Assembly: GCF_013410405.1 (NCBI RefSeq) | Contig: NZ_JACCFK010000001.1 | Location: 1,860,001-1,924,000, forward strand | Reading direction: 5' to 3' | DNA length: 64,000 nucleotides | Source: Amycolatopsis endophytica | GTDB taxonomy: Bacteria > Actinomycetota > Actinomycetes > Mycobacteriales > Pseudonocardiaceae | Part shown: piece by piece, positions 26,121 to 34,928 of the stretch | Layout of the letters: each line of letters starts with the position of its first letter | Numbering within the stretch: the stretch's first letter is position 1 | Program-made: the position numbers and the translations under genes | The notes under the pieces: generated by a model | What the model saw: the letters and a program-made list of their open reading frames with translations, nothing else | Database searches by the model: none | Told to the model about the DNA's origin: nothing

Positions 26121-27823
26121 GCTTCTTCCTCCACCGGCAGCCACGCCTCCACGACCCAGCCCCCGTCCGGTGCCGGGCCCGCGGCGAGACGGCCGTGCAA
26201 CAGCTCGACCCGCTCGCGCATCCCGACGAGACCGTAGCCTCCCGACCCGCCCGCCGGTCGCGTCACCACCTGTCGGCCGTCGTCGGCCACCCGGATGTGC
26301 AGTTCGCCGTCGCGCACCTCGGCGAGCAGGCGGACCCGCGTCGCCCCGGCGGCGTGCTTGCGGGTGTTCGTCAGCGACTCCTGCACGAGGCGCAGCGCCG
26401 AGCGCGACACCTCCTGCGGCAGGTTCTTCGGCACCCGCACCTCGGCGTCGACCGGCACCTGCGCGCGCTCGGCCAGGCGCCGCAGGTCCGCGTCCAGGTC
26501 CATGGTGGCCTGGTCGGTGACCACGTCCCCGCCCGCGCGCATGCTGCCGACCAGCCGGCGCATCGCGGTCATCGCCTCGGTGCCGGCCACCTCGATGCGT
26601 TCGATGACCTCCAACGCCACCTTCGGGTTCTGGTCGGCGATCACCTTCGCCGCCTGCGCCTGCACGATGATGCCGGTGACGTGGTGCGCGACCAGGTCGT
26701 GCAGCTCCCTGGCCAGCGCCATCCGCTCGGAGTTCTGCGCGTCGGACACCGCGGCCTCGACCACCTTGCGGCGCTCCGAGTCGCGGGCCCGGAAGTACAG
26801 GCCGCACGCCACCGAGATGCCGAGCACCAGGACCGCGGCGATGACCAGGTCCCGCAGGTCCCTGATCCCCAGCCTGCTGTTGCCGGTGGCCATCCCGGCC
26901 AGCGTGGTGAACGCGACCGCCCCCGACAGCAGCCCGATCGTGCCCCACGCCCGCTTCGGCTCCACGTGCCGCACCAGCAGGACCACCACGATGATCCCGG
27001 CCGCGATCTCGGTGAACGGCAGGACACCCATGGCCCTCAGGTACTGGCGCGACGCGACCCACAGCGCGGGCGCGGTGGCGACGATGACGGCCGCGAGGAT
27101 GAGACCTGCCCGCAACGGGCGCCGGGTCGCGTACACCGTGGCCGCCGCCGCGGCGACCGAGCACAGCATCGCGGGCAGCGTCCTGATGTCGGAGTCCAGG
27201 ACCTGGTACAGCTCCAGGAACAACGGCAGGCTCAGCACACCGATCAGCGGCCACTGCTCGCGGACGAGGTCACGCACCGCGCTGTCCTTGCGGGGCCCCG
27301 GCCCGCGCCGGAACTGCATCCCGGCGCCCACCGTCACGACCAGCAGCACCAACCCCAGCAGCAGCGTCTGGCTCAGGCCGCTCGTGCCCGAGCCGTTGCG
27401 GTAGACGGCCGCGAACAGACCGCCGAGCACGAGGGTTCCGGTGCCGACCACCGCCTCCGCCGGCCGCACCCGCCGGACGCAGAAGAACACCAGCTCCAGC
27501 CCGGCGACGGTCTCGCTCAGCGACACGTTGCTCAGCAACGTCGTGTAGGCCGCCGCGTCGGTCACGCGGATCAGGAAGGTCGAGGCGAACAGCGTCGCCG
27601 CCCCGGCGAACACCGCGACCGCCGGGCGCTTCCGGGCCCACAGCGCGCACGCGCCCAGCGCGATCATCCCGGGCAGCAGCAGGAGGTCGCGCCCGCGCGG
27701 TCCGAGCGAGTCGGCGGCGGCGGGCAGCACGACCGCGAGATCGACCAGGAAGGCGGCGAGCAGGAGCGCGCCTTCGAGCCCCAGCCAACGCCAGGCCGAG
27801 GACACGCGATCGGAGAACGGCAC
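26117..27823 (-). CDS. membrane histidine kinase (NarL/DesK-type)
   Basis: 568 residues from the GTG at 27823, where TACCGT ends 6 nt upstream (leaderless). About ten hydrophobic segments fill residues 10-350, more than in typical DesK kinases. The dimerisation/phosphorylation box is ALARELHDLVAHHVTGIIVQAQ, the N-box is ESLTNTRKHA and the G-box is GGYGLVGMRERVELLHG (HATPase_c). It probably senses envelope stress or an antibiotic and phosphorylates the coupled regulator. It is divergent from an ABC exporter. Confidence 0.9.
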   Translation of the reverse strand: MPFSDRVSSAWRWLGLEGALLLAAFLVDLAVVLPAAADSLGPRGRDLLLLPGMIALGACALWARKRPAVAVFAGAATLFASTFLIRVTDAAAYTTLLSNVSLSETVAGLELVFFCVRRVRPAEAVVGTGTLVLGGLFAAVYRNGSGTSGLSQTLLLGLVLLVVTVGAGMQFRRGPGPRKDSAVRDLVREQWPLIGVLSLPLFLELYQVLDSDIRTLPAMLCSVAAAAATVYATRRPLRAGLILAAVIVATAPALWVASRQYLRAMGVLPFTEIAAGIIVVVLLVRHVEPKRAWGTIGLLSGAVAFTTLAGMATGNSRLGIRDLRDLVIAAVLVLGISVACGLYFRARDSERRKVVEAAVSDAQNSERMALARELHDLVAHHVTGIIVQAQAAKVIADQNPKVALEVIERIEVAGTEAMTAMRRLVGSMRAGGDVVTDQATMDLDADLRRLAERAQVPVDAEVRVPKNLPQEVSRSALRLVQESLTNTRKHAAGATRVRLLAEVRDGELHIRVADDGRQVVTRPAGGSGGYGLVGMRERVELLHGRLAAGPAPDGGWVVEAWLPVEEEA

Positions 27824-27877
27824 ACCGTGACGGTAGAGGATCCGCAGGTCTGCGCACCTTGGCCGCCCGGCCACCCG

Positions 27878-27899
27878 GTATCGGCCGATCGGCCGATAC
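27878..27899. promoter_or_regulatory. perfect 22-bp palindrome between the kinase and ABC operons
   Basis: The half-site GTATCGGCCGA is followed directly by its reverse complement TCGGCCGATAC, a perfect dyad with no spacer. It also contains a tandem TCGGCCGA. It lies 54 bp upstream of the divergent kinase start and 57 bp upstream of the ABC start, so one bound dimer could control both operons. Binding by the adjacent response regulator is inferred. Confidence 0.75.
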
Positions 27900-27956
27900 G
27901 CCCACCCGGTCGCGCCTGTGAACCTGCTGTGCGGGAACACCGAAAGGGGAACGTTC

Positions 27957-28649
27957 ATGACTCCACAAGGGAGTGTCGTGCTGGCGGGCCGTGGTCTGGT
28001 CAAGCGGTACGGCGAGCAGCTCGCGCTGGCCGGAGTGGACATCGACATCCACGCCGGGGAGGCGCTCGCGGTGGTCGGCCCGTCCGGTTCCGGCAAGACG
28101 TCACTGCTGCACGTGCTCGCCGGGATCCTGCGGCCGGACGGCGGCGAGATCACGCTGAACGGTCAGCGCATCGAGCAGCTGTCCGAGACCAAGCGCAGCG
28201 AACTGCGGCGCACCGAGTTCGGCTTCGTGTTCCAGCAGGGGATGCTCGTGGCCGAACTGTCCGCCGAGGAGAACGTGGCGCTGCCGATGCTCCTCGGCGG
28301 AGCGCGCCGGGGCGAGGCCATCGGCGCGGCGCGGGAGTGGCTGGACCGGCTCGGGCTGCGGGGCCGGGAGGGGGCCCGGCCGGGTGAGTTGTCGGGCGGT
28401 CAGGCGCAGCGGGTCGCGATCGCCCGCGCGCTCACGCACCGGCCGAAGGTCATCTTCGCCGACGAGCCGACCGGAGCGCTGGACACGCGCACCGGCAAGG
28501 ACACCATGGACGCCCTGCTGGTCGCGGCATCGGACGCGGGTACAGCGGTGGTCATCGTGACGCATGACGTGGAACTGGCCGCCTCGCTCCCGCGCACGGT
28601 CACCATCCGGGACGGGCGGATCGCGGAGCAGGTGGGGGTGCTTTCGTGA
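27957..28649 (+). CDS. ABC transporter ATP-binding protein (MacB/LolD-like)
   Basis: 230 residues. Walker A GPSGSGKTS (about 43), Q-loop FVFQQGML, signature LSGGQAQRVAIARAL and Walker B VIFADEPTGALD are intact. The FtsX-type permease next door places it in the MacB/LolD class, which uses ATP for mechanotransmission rather than classical transport. The ATG at 27957 follows AAAGGGGAACG. It overlaps the permease gene by 4 bp. Confidence 0.95.
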   Translation: MTPQGSVVLAGRGLVKRYGEQLALAGVDIDIHAGEALAVVGPSGSGKTSLLHVLAGILRPDGGEITLNGQRIEQLSETKRSELRRTEFGFVFQQGMLVAELSAEENVALPMLLGGARRGEAIGAAREWLDRLGLRGREGARPGELSGGQAQRVAIARALTHRPKVIFADEPTGALDTRTGKDTMDALLVAASDAGTAVVIVTHDVELAASLPRTVTIRDGRIAEQVGVLS

Positions 28650-30865
28650 TCCCGGTCAAGCTGGCGTTCAAGGTGCTGCGGGCCGACCGCCGCACCCGGA
28701 CCGCCACCCTGCTCACCGCGGTGGGGGTCGCGGTGGCCACGGGACTGGTGCTCCTGCTGCTGAGCCTGCCCTACGCCACGCAGGCCCGCGCCGAGCGTGC
28801 CGTGTGGCAGGAGGAGTACGGCAGCTCCGTCGGTGGCGCGCCGACCCTGTCGATCGCCTCGACCACCGACTTCGCCGACGGCAGGCAGATCGACCGCATC
28901 GACGTCGCCGCGCTGCGGGACGGGATCGAGCTGCCCGCCGGGGTGCCGAAGTTCCCCGCACCGGGCGAGGTCCTGGTGTCGCCGGAGCTGTACCGGGCGA
29001 TCAACGACCTCCCGGTGTCCCAGCTGGCCGACCGGTTCCCCGGCACGATCGCCGGCACGCTCGGTGAGGACGCACTGCTGTTCCCGGACCAGATGGTGGC
29101 GCTCGTCGGGCACGCGCCGGAGGACATGCCCTCGACCGCGAACGAGCGGGCCGGGTTCGTGCCGCCGTCCGGCGCGTCCGTCGACACGCTGCTGACCCTG
29201 TTGTCCGGTGTCGGTGTGGTGGTGCTGCTGGTGCCGAGCCTGGTGCTGGTCGCGTCGTCGGCGCGGCTCATCGCGGCCCGCCGTGAGCAGCGGCTGGCGG
29301 CCCTGCGCCTGGCGGGCGCGACGCCGCGCCAGGTCGTGGCGATCACCGCGGCGGAGACCGGCATCGCGGCGATCGCGGGCGCGCTGATCGGCTGGGCGGC
29401 CTCGCCGCTGCTGTGGTCACTGGCGCGGTTCGTGCCGTGGGACGGTGGGACGTGGCTCGCCGGTGATTTCCGGGTGCCGCTGGGTCTGACGGTGTTCGTG
29501 CTGGTCGTGGTGCCGGTGCTGGTCGTGCTCGCCGCGGTGCTGGGGTTGCGGCGCGTGGTGGGCAACCCCGTCGGGGCGGTCGTGCAGCACACGCCGAAGC
29601 CGCTGCGGTGGTGGCGGCTGCTCTCCCTGCCGGCGACCGCGCTGTTCTTCTTCTTCGCCATCAACGAGGGCAACGACGTCAACCTGGTCCTGCTCGGCCT
29701 GGCCTTGATGATCGCGTCGGCCATGCTGGTCGGCCCGTACGTGACGGCCGTGATCGGCGGGTTCTTCGTGAGCCGCTGGCGCAAGCCGTCCGCGCTGCTG
29801 GCCGGGCGGCGGCTGCGCAACGATCCGCGCGGTGCCTACCGGGCCTCCGCCGGGGTCGTGCTCGCGGTGTTCACCGGCTCCATGGCGCTGACGCTGATGC
29901 CCAGCTTCGACGCGATGAGCGGTGGCGGCGGGACCTATCGCGATTCGGTGCTGTCCGTGGACGCGGCCGGGCACGAATCGGCCGAGATCGCCGAGCGGAC
30001 CAACGCGACGCTCGCGCGGTACGACCTGCCCGCCCGTGCCGTCGCGATGCCCGAGGTGACGGTGAAGTCGGTGAACGGGTCCACCTACACCGGCCTGGTC
30101 GTCTCCTGCGCCGACGCGGTGAAGCTGTTCCGCGTCGAGGACACCTGCCAGGGGCCCGGGGTGTACTCCTCGTACCATCTCGCGCTGGGCGGGTTCGACG
30201 TGTCCGGGACCTACGACGGTGAGGGCGTGCCGTTCGCGCCGGGCCTGGAAACCGAGCCGCTGGTGCGGTCGGACGGCGACGGGTACCTGCCGCTGCTGAT
30301 CGATCCCGCCGTGCTGCCCGCCGGGATCACCCCCGAGTACGGCCGGGTCGCCGTCGACACCACGCCGGAGAACCACGAGGCGGTGCGGACCGCGCTGGTC
30401 GGCGCCGCGGGCGGGGCGAACGTGTTCAGCCGTGACGTGTACCTGAACGACCAGCGCGACCAGCTCGGCGATCTGCGCCGGGTCACGGTCATCGGCGTGA
30501 CGGTGGCGGCGATCCTGGCCGGATGCAGCGCCGCGATCGCGACCGCCGGATCGGTGATGGACCGCCGCCGCACGTTCGGGGCGCTGATGGCGGCGGGAAC
30601 CCCGACGCGGGTGCTCGCACGGGCGCTGCGGATGGAGGCCGCGCTGCCCGCGCTGGTCGCCACCATCGGATCGGGTGTTCTGGGAATGATCGCCGGGCTG
30701 GGGTTGTTCTCGATCATCCAGGAAAGCAGGGCGGACGCGTCGGCGGTGCTCAGCCCGTGGCTGGCCGCGCCGGTCGTGCTGGGCTTCGCGGTGGCGGTGC
30801 TGGCCGCGTCGGTGTGCACGCCCGCCCTCAACCGGGTCCGCGCGGAGCCGCTGGCCGACGAGTGA
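28646..30865 (+). CDS. FtsX-like ABC permease
   Basis: 739 residues, duplicated FtsX type. An N-terminal helix is followed by a large extracellular part (about 40-165). Three helices and the cytoplasmic coupling segment RREQRLAALRLAGATPRQV (about 210) come next. A central four-helix block precedes a second extracellular domain (about 430-600), and the second FtsX unit has RRRTFGALMAAGTPTRVLAR (about 645). Together with the coupled ATPase it forms an antimicrobial-peptide or lipoprotein-type exporter under likely control of the divergent two-component system. Confidence 0.92.
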   Translation: MIPVKLAFKVLRADRRTRTATLLTAVGVAVATGLVLLLLSLPYATQARAERAVWQEEYGSSVGGAPTLSIASTTDFADGRQIDRIDVAALRDGIELPAGVPKFPAPGEVLVSPELYRAINDLPVSQLADRFPGTIAGTLGEDALLFPDQMVALVGHAPEDMPSTANERAGFVPPSGASVDTLLTLLSGVGVVVLLVPSLVLVASSARLIAARREQRLAALRLAGATPRQVVAITAAETGIAAIAGALIGWAASPLLWSLARFVPWDGGTWLAGDFRVPLGLTVFVLVVVPVLVVLAAVLGLRRVVGNPVGAVVQHTPKPLRWWRLLSLPATALFFFFAINEGNDVNLVLLGLALMIASAMLVGPYVTAVIGGFFVSRWRKPSALLAGRRLRNDPRGAYRASAGVVLAVFTGSMALTLMPSFDAMSGGGGTYRDSVLSVDAAGHESAEIAERTNATLARYDLPARAVAMPEVTVKSVNGSTYTGLVVSCADAVKLFRVEDTCQGPGVYSSYHLALGGFDVSGTYDGEGVPFAPGLETEPLVRSDGDGYLPLLIDPAVLPAGITPEYGRVAVDTTPENHEAVRTALVGAAGGANVFSRDVYLNDQRDQLGDLRRVTVIGVTVAAILAGCSAAIATAGSVMDRRRTFGALMAAGTPTRVLARALRMEAALPALVATIGSGVLGMIAGLGLFSIIQESRADASAVLSPWLAAPVVLGFAVAVLAASVCTPALNRVRAEPLADE

Positions 30866-30872
30866 GCCGATC

Positions 30873-30901
30873 GGCCGCCCCTCGTCGGGGGAGGGGCGGC
30901 C
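30873..30901. terminator. bidirectional terminator hairpin
   Basis: An 11-bp perfect stem, GGCCGCCCCTC (30873-30883) with GAGGGGCGGCC (30891-30901), has a 7-nt loop. It sits between the convergent ABC permease and trmB stops. There is no U-tract, as is usual in actinobacteria. Confidence 0.8.
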
Positions 30902-30903
30902 GG

Positions 30904-31599
30904 TCAGCGCCGTTCGAAGATCAGGTCCCTGCTGACGCGGCCCTCCTGGTCGGCGCGCTGCTCGAACTTGGTCACCGGGCGCCAGCCCGGCCGCGGCGCC
31001 CAGTCGTCGAACCGGTTGCGCAGCCGCCGTTCCGCCGAGCAGACCTCCAGCATCTGCTCGGCGTAGTGCTCCCAGTCGGTGGCCAGGTGCAGGATCCCGC
31101 CGGGCGCGAGCCGCGACGCGATCAGCCCGACGAACTCCGGCTGCACCAGCCGCCGCTTGTGGTGGCGCTTCTTCGGCCACGGGTCGGGGAAGAAGATCCG
31201 CACCCCGGACAGCGAGTCCGGCTCGACGTGCTCACGCAGCGCGATCACCGCGTCCCCGTGCAGCAGGCGCAGGTTCTCCAGGCCGAGCCGTTCCGCGCGC
31301 AGCATCAGCTGCCCGAGACCGGCCTCGTACACCTCGACCGCGACGTAGTTGACCTCCGGTTCGGCGGCCGCCAGCTGCGCGGTCGTCTCACCCATGCCGG
31401 AGCCGATCTCCAGCAGCACCGGCGCCGGGCGGCCGAACCACTTCGCGAAGTCGACCGGACCGGACGGCAGCTCGGCGACGGTGCGCCCGAGGTCCGGCCA
31501 CTGCCGCTCCCAGGCACGCTGCTGGCCGACGGTCATCCGGCCGCCGCGCTGCACGTAACTGACGACGCTGCGCAGGCGGGGTTGCTGCTCGCTCTCCAC
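30904..31599 (-). CDS. trmB: tRNA (guanine-N7-)-methyltransferase
   Basis: 231 residues. The SAM motif LLEIGSGMGETT is at about 63, followed by VAVEVYEAGLGQL, and the family signature RIFFPDPWPKKRHHKRRLVQPEF at about 135-157. The enzyme makes m7G46 in the variable loop of tRNA. TAACTT ends 6 nt before the GTG at 31599, indicating a leaderless message. The position near pckG resembles mycobacterial Rv0208c. Confidence 0.95.
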   Translation of the reverse strand: MESEQQPRLRSVVSYVQRGGRMTVGQQRAWERQWPDLGRTVAELPSGPVDFAKWFGRPAPVLLEIGSGMGETTAQLAAAEPEVNYVAVEVYEAGLGQLMLRAERLGLENLRLLHGDAVIALREHVEPDSLSGVRIFFPDPWPKKRHHKRRLVQPEFVGLIASRLAPGGILHLATDWEHYAEQMLEVCSAERRLRNRFDDWAPRPGWRPVTKFEQRADQEGRVSRDLIFERR

Positions 31600-31617
31600 C
31601 CGCCCAAGTTATCCGCT

Positions 31618-32181
31618 CTACCGGACCGCCTCGAACTCCCCCAACCGGGAACGCAGGCCGCCGACACCGGCGACCGCGATCGGCTCGGGGGTGGTGCCGG
31701 TGTGGGCGGGCAGCACGTCGATCCAGCCGTCGTGGCGGCTGGTGGTCAGGATCGTGGTGGGGATCTTGTGCCCGGAGCGGCCGTTCTCCGACGGCATGAA
31801 CTCCCAGTACCCGGACTCGCCGTCGGCGGCCCACGGCACGTACTCCCAGCCGGGGCGGCGGGACAGCAGCTGGGCTATCCGGTCCTCGATGCGGAACCCG
31901 GTGGCCCGCGAATCGAGCCTGCCCTCCGCGAGGGCCCGCAGCCACCACGGCGCCGGGATCATCTCGCCACGCGCGCTGACGGCGCGGAACAACGCGAGCA
32001 CCTCGTTCTCCGGCCCGCGGTGGATCCACGCGCGGCGGATCTCCGCCGGTCTGGTCGCGGTGGCCGCGATCCGGGGCAGTTCCACCGCCTGCGACCATTC
32101 GAGCGCGTCGAGCGGTTCCAGTGCGGGGGGACGCGCTGCGCTGCGCGGGGCGGCGATTGCGGAATCGATGTCCACCGTCAA
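31618..32181 (-). CDS. conserved protein of unknown function upstream of trmB
   Basis: 187 residues, soluble, not recognised. The start is most likely TTG at 32181: a GGAGG sits 6 nt upstream, while the in-frame GTG at 32175 has worse spacing. Tryptophan- and Arg-rich stretches (WSQAVELPRI, RRAWIHRGPENEVLALFRAV, GYWEFMPSENGRSGHKIPTT) look conserved and globular. It lies 18 bp upstream of trmB, though trmB seems to have its own promoter. No catalytic motif was seen. Confidence 0.72.
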   Translation of the reverse strand: MTVDIDSAIAAPRSAARPPALEPLDALEWSQAVELPRIAATATRPAEIRRAWIHRGPENEVLALFRAVSARGEMIPAPWWLRALAEGRLDSRATGFRIEDRIAQLLSRRPGWEYVPWAADGESGYWEFMPSENGRSGHKIPTTILTTSRHDGWIDVLPAHTGTTPEPIAVAGVGGLRSRLGEFEAVR

Positions 32182-32343
32182 GGGTCACCTCCATCGGGGT
32201 TCCTGACGTGGTGATTCCAGAATGCCTGGTCAGAGACGGTGCGTCCGCTTCCTGTGAGGCCAACCACACCAGCTTTACGCGCTATTAACCCGAGGGATGT
32301 AACCGCATCATCCGTCCAATCGATGAGCGCGAAAACAGGCGAA

Positions 32344-32377
32344 GGCCCGGGCCACCCCCCGAATGGTGGCCCGGGCC
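32344..32377. terminator. terminator hairpin downstream of the ABC-2 operon
   Basis: A 13-bp perfect stem, GGCCCGGGCCACC (32344-32356) with GGTGGCCCGGGCC (32365-32377), has an 8-nt loop. A second small stem, GCTCCGG/CCGGAGC, lies at 32392-32411. Both follow the minus-strand permease gene by 25-60 nt. The remaining bases from 32182 to 32436 hold no gene I can see. Confidence 0.8.
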
Positions 32378-32436
32378 GTTCTTCAACCCCCGCTCCGGTC
32401 CCCACCGGAGCCTTTCCCCTGTGGTGGGTCCTTTTC

Positions 32437-33207
32437 TCAGGCGTCGCGCTTGCGCGCGGTGCCGATCGCGATGGCCAGCAGTGCGACGGCGACCGCCGCG
32501 AAGTAGGCCAGCGACCAGCCCTGTCCCAGCACCGCGCTCGACACCGGCGCCCCCGCTTCGACGTTGCGACCCATGTTCGACGCGCCGTCGCCGGTGAGGA
32601 ACTTGTTGGCCACGTTGAACGGGAGCCACTGGTGGATGTCGTCACCGACGCTCGGAATGAGCCGGATCAGGTCCTCGACCGCGAGCGCGTAGATCAGCAG
32701 CAGCGCGATGGCACCGGCGCTGTGGCGGAGCAGGATGCCCACGGCCACCGCGATCACCGCAGCGAACGCGTAGACCGCGCCGACACCGGCCACGTTGATC
32801 CAGTCCGCGCCGCTGTCCAGCGCGAGCGGGGCGTCCGGCTTGAGCAGGGTGGCCAGCCCCCACGAGCCGAACGCGCTCAGCTCGCCGATGACCAGTGCGG
32901 CCAGCGCCACCACGGTCGTCTTGGCGACCAGCGCGGCGGCGCGGTTGGGCACCGCCTGGAAGGTCGTGCGGATCGTGCCGAACCGGTACTCGGTGGTGAC
33001 GGCGAGCGCCGCCAGCACCATGATCACGGCCATGCCGAAGCTGTAGCCGAACTGCGTCGAGGCCACGGTGGCGCTGAACTCGCCGTCGTCGGCGGTGCCG
33101 ACGATCAGTGCGGAGAACCCGATCGTGGTCACCAGCGCCACCAGTGCGCACCACCACGGCGAGCGGGTGGTGAAGAGCTTCATCCGTTCCACGGCGAGCA
33201 AAGTCAT
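32437..33207 (-). CDS. ABC-2 type permease
   Basis: 256 residues with six hydrophobic segments, ABC-2 family. It starts MTLLAVERMKLFTTRSPWW, the usual amphipathic entry of these permeases, and contains AVTTEYRFGTIRTTFQAVPNR, the cytoplasmic coupling region. It follows its ATPase gene by 15 bp. Substrate unknown; relatives export antibiotics, lipids or peptides. Confidence 0.9.
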   Translation of the reverse strand: MTLLAVERMKLFTTRSPWWCALVALVTTIGFSALIVGTADDGEFSATVASTQFGYSFGMAVIMVLAALAVTTEYRFGTIRTTFQAVPNRAAALVAKTTVVALAALVIGELSAFGSWGLATLLKPDAPLALDSGADWINVAGVGAVYAFAAVIAVAVGILLRHSAGAIALLLIYALAVEDLIRLIPSVGDDIHQWLPFNVANKFLTGDGASNMGRNVEAGAPVSSAVLGQGWSLAYFAAVAVALLAIAIGTARKRDA

Positions 33208-33222
33208 GATGGTTCGTCTCCC

Positions 33223-34155
33223 CTAGTTGGCCGGTGCGAGGGTGTGGGCGGCCTCGGCTTCCAGGCCGGTGTGGTACTCCACCGAATCGCCGGTGATCTG
33301 CATGAACGCCTGCTCCAGCGAGCCGGTCTGCGGGCTCAGCTCGTGCAGCACGATGCCGTTGCCCGCGGCCAGTTCACCGATCTTCTCGCTGTCCAAACCG
33401 GACACCAGAATGCCGTCGTCGGTGTCGGCGGCGCTGTCGGCGGGCAGCAGCGAGCGCAGCTTGTCCAGCTGCGGGCTGCGGACCTTGACCGTGTTCTCGC
33501 TGGCGCGGGCCACGAACTCCTTCGTGGTGCTCTGCGAGATCAGCTTCCCCTTGCCGATCACGACGAGGTTGGAGGCGGTCAGCGCCATCTCCGACAGCAG
33601 GTGGCTGGAGACGAAGACGGTGCGGCCCTCGTCGGCGAGGCGGTGCATGAACTTGCGGATCCAGAGGATGCCCTCCGGGTCCAGTCCGTTCACCGGCTCG
33701 TCGAACAGCAGCACCTCGGGGTCGCCGAGCAGCGCGCCCGCGATGCCCAGCCGCTGCGACATGCCCAGTGAGAACCCGCCCGCGCGCTTGTTCGCGACGG
33801 TGGACAGGCCGACGATCTCCAGGACCTCGTCGACGCGGCGCATCGGCAGGTGGTTCGACTTCGCCATCCAGGCGAGGTGCGCCCGCGCCGACCGGTTCGG
33901 GTGGACCCACTTGGCGTCGAGCAGCGCGCCGACCGTCCGGAGTGGATTCTTCAGTTCCGTGTAGCGCTTTCCGCCGATGGTGACCCGGCCACTCGTCGGA
34001 TTGTCCAGGCCCAGGATCATCCGCATGGTGGTCGATTTCCCGGCTCCGTTCGGACCGAGAAAACCGGTGACTTCACCCGGGGCGACGTCGAATGACAAAT
34101 CGTTGACGGCGAGCGTTGTGCCGTAGCGTTTCGTGAGGCCGCGTGCCTCTATCAT
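33223..34155 (-). CDS. ABC transporter ATP-binding protein (drug/bacitracin-exporter type)
   Basis: 310 residues. Walker A GPNGAGKSTTMRMIL is at about 36, the signature is the degenerate FSLGMSQRLGIAGALL, Walker B is VLLFDEPVNGLDP and the H-loop is VFVSSHLLSEM. A C-terminal extension (about 215-310) resembles the regulatory tail of DrrA/BcrA-type ATPases. It is the first gene of the exporter operon with the ABC-2 permease. A 13-bp motif 73 bp upstream is repeated in front of the nearby two-component operon. Confidence 0.93.
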   Translation of the reverse strand: MIEARGLTKRYGTTLAVNDLSFDVAPGEVTGFLGPNGAGKSTTMRMILGLDNPTSGRVTIGGKRYTELKNPLRTVGALLDAKWVHPNRSARAHLAWMAKSNHLPMRRVDEVLEIVGLSTVANKRAGGFSLGMSQRLGIAGALLGDPEVLLFDEPVNGLDPEGILWIRKFMHRLADEGRTVFVSSHLLSEMALTASNLVVIGKGKLISQSTTKEFVARASENTVKVRSPQLDKLRSLLPADSAADTDDGILVSGLDSEKIGELAAGNGIVLHELSPQTGSLEQAFMQITGDSVEYHTGLEAEAAHTLAPAN

Positions 34156-34227
34156 GGTTGCTCCCCTGCCTGGTCAAAGCCTGTTGTTCCCCGTGCGGCT
34201 CTCATGGTGACCGATCGGGGTACGTGA

Positions 34228-34240
34228 GCGCGTCATCCTG
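34228..34240 (-). promoter_or_regulatory. shared 13-bp motif, copy at the ABC exporter
   Basis: On the minus strand the motif reads CAGGATGACGCGC. It is identical at 36751-36763, upstream of the kinase operon, in the same orientation to its gene. It may be the binding site of the response regulator encoded between them, or a shared promoter element. The remainder of 34156-34398 shows no other clear feature. Confidence 0.5.
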
Positions 34241-34398
34241 TGGACCGAACTTCCCACCCGACTGCGGTAGTAGCCTCCCGCGAATTTCGTGCGCGCGGGA
34301 TCGGTGATGACCCTGAATCGCCCCTGAGCTTCGACGTCTTTCCGGTCGGGGTCGAGTGCGCGTACGTCGGCGGAGGTACTGGCGTGATGGGGGGATGA

Positions 34399-34617
34399 CG
34401 ACCGGAAGGGGCGGCGTTCCACGGATACGCCCCCGGGGACTGCCCCTGTGAGGGCTGCCAGCGGGAGGATCCGTCCAGGATGCGCGAGGTGCTGGAGATC
34501 GCCTCGCGCACCCTGCCACGCAAGGCGGCGCGGGAGCTGCGGGCGGCCGTCCACCCGACCGACAAGAGGTACTCCGCCCGCTCGATGCCGGGATCCGGTG
34601 CCCACGGCGTCCGCTAG
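34399..34617 (+). pseudogene. remnant of a small CxxC-containing actinobacterial protein
   Basis: An open stretch without an upstream start encodes GYAPGDCPCEGCQREDPSR and then MREVLEIASRTLPRKAARE followed by LRAAVHP, ending at TAG 34615-34617. I recall a family of Pseudonocardiaceae hypothetical proteins with this Cys cluster and helix, but full-length members are longer at the N-terminus. A TGA at 34396-34398 precedes the coding-like part, so this is probably a decayed 3' end. An ATG at 34480 could give at most a 45-residue peptide. Confidence 0.5.
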
Positions 34618-34619
34618 GC

Positions 34620-34928
34620 GTCTGGAACCGCACGCCGGGCAGGACGATCGGCGGCGCCACGAGCGCGGCCACCGTCCGGGAGGCGGTCACCGCTGCCCCT
34701 GTCGTCGTCGCCTGCCCGCGAACTCGCGGGGTGGACCGGCACGGCGTCGCCTACCTCGACGGTGCGATCCTGGCGACCGCGCTGATGCACGCGACCGCGA
34801 TGCTGACCAGCGCCGGGATGACGGCCAGTGAGGTGCTGCCGGACCTGCTCGCCCAGGCCGATTCGATCGGGGCGATCCTGCGGGCGGGCGTTCACGCCGA
34901 GCCCGGGCGGATCAGGCCCGTCTCGTAG
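34620..34928 (+). pseudogene. fragment of an NAD(P)-dependent 6PGDH/imine-reductase-like oxidoreductase
   Basis: The frame reads VWNRTPGRTIGGATSAATV, then REAVTAAPVVVACP, the second half of a Rossmann NADP domain. It jumps directly to GVAYLDGAILATAL and HATAMLTSAGMTASEVLPDL, which belong to the C-terminal helical domain of this family. The beginning (GxGxMG loop) and the middle (strand with Thr/Ser-Gly-Thr) are missing. It is therefore an internally deleted relic. Its tail overlaps the response regulator stop on the other strand. Confidence 0.6.

Noticed and set aside
34448..34831. 127-codon plus-strand ORF in the remnant region
   Set aside because: Arg-rich shadow; the neighbouring frame carries the recognisable relic motifs instead.
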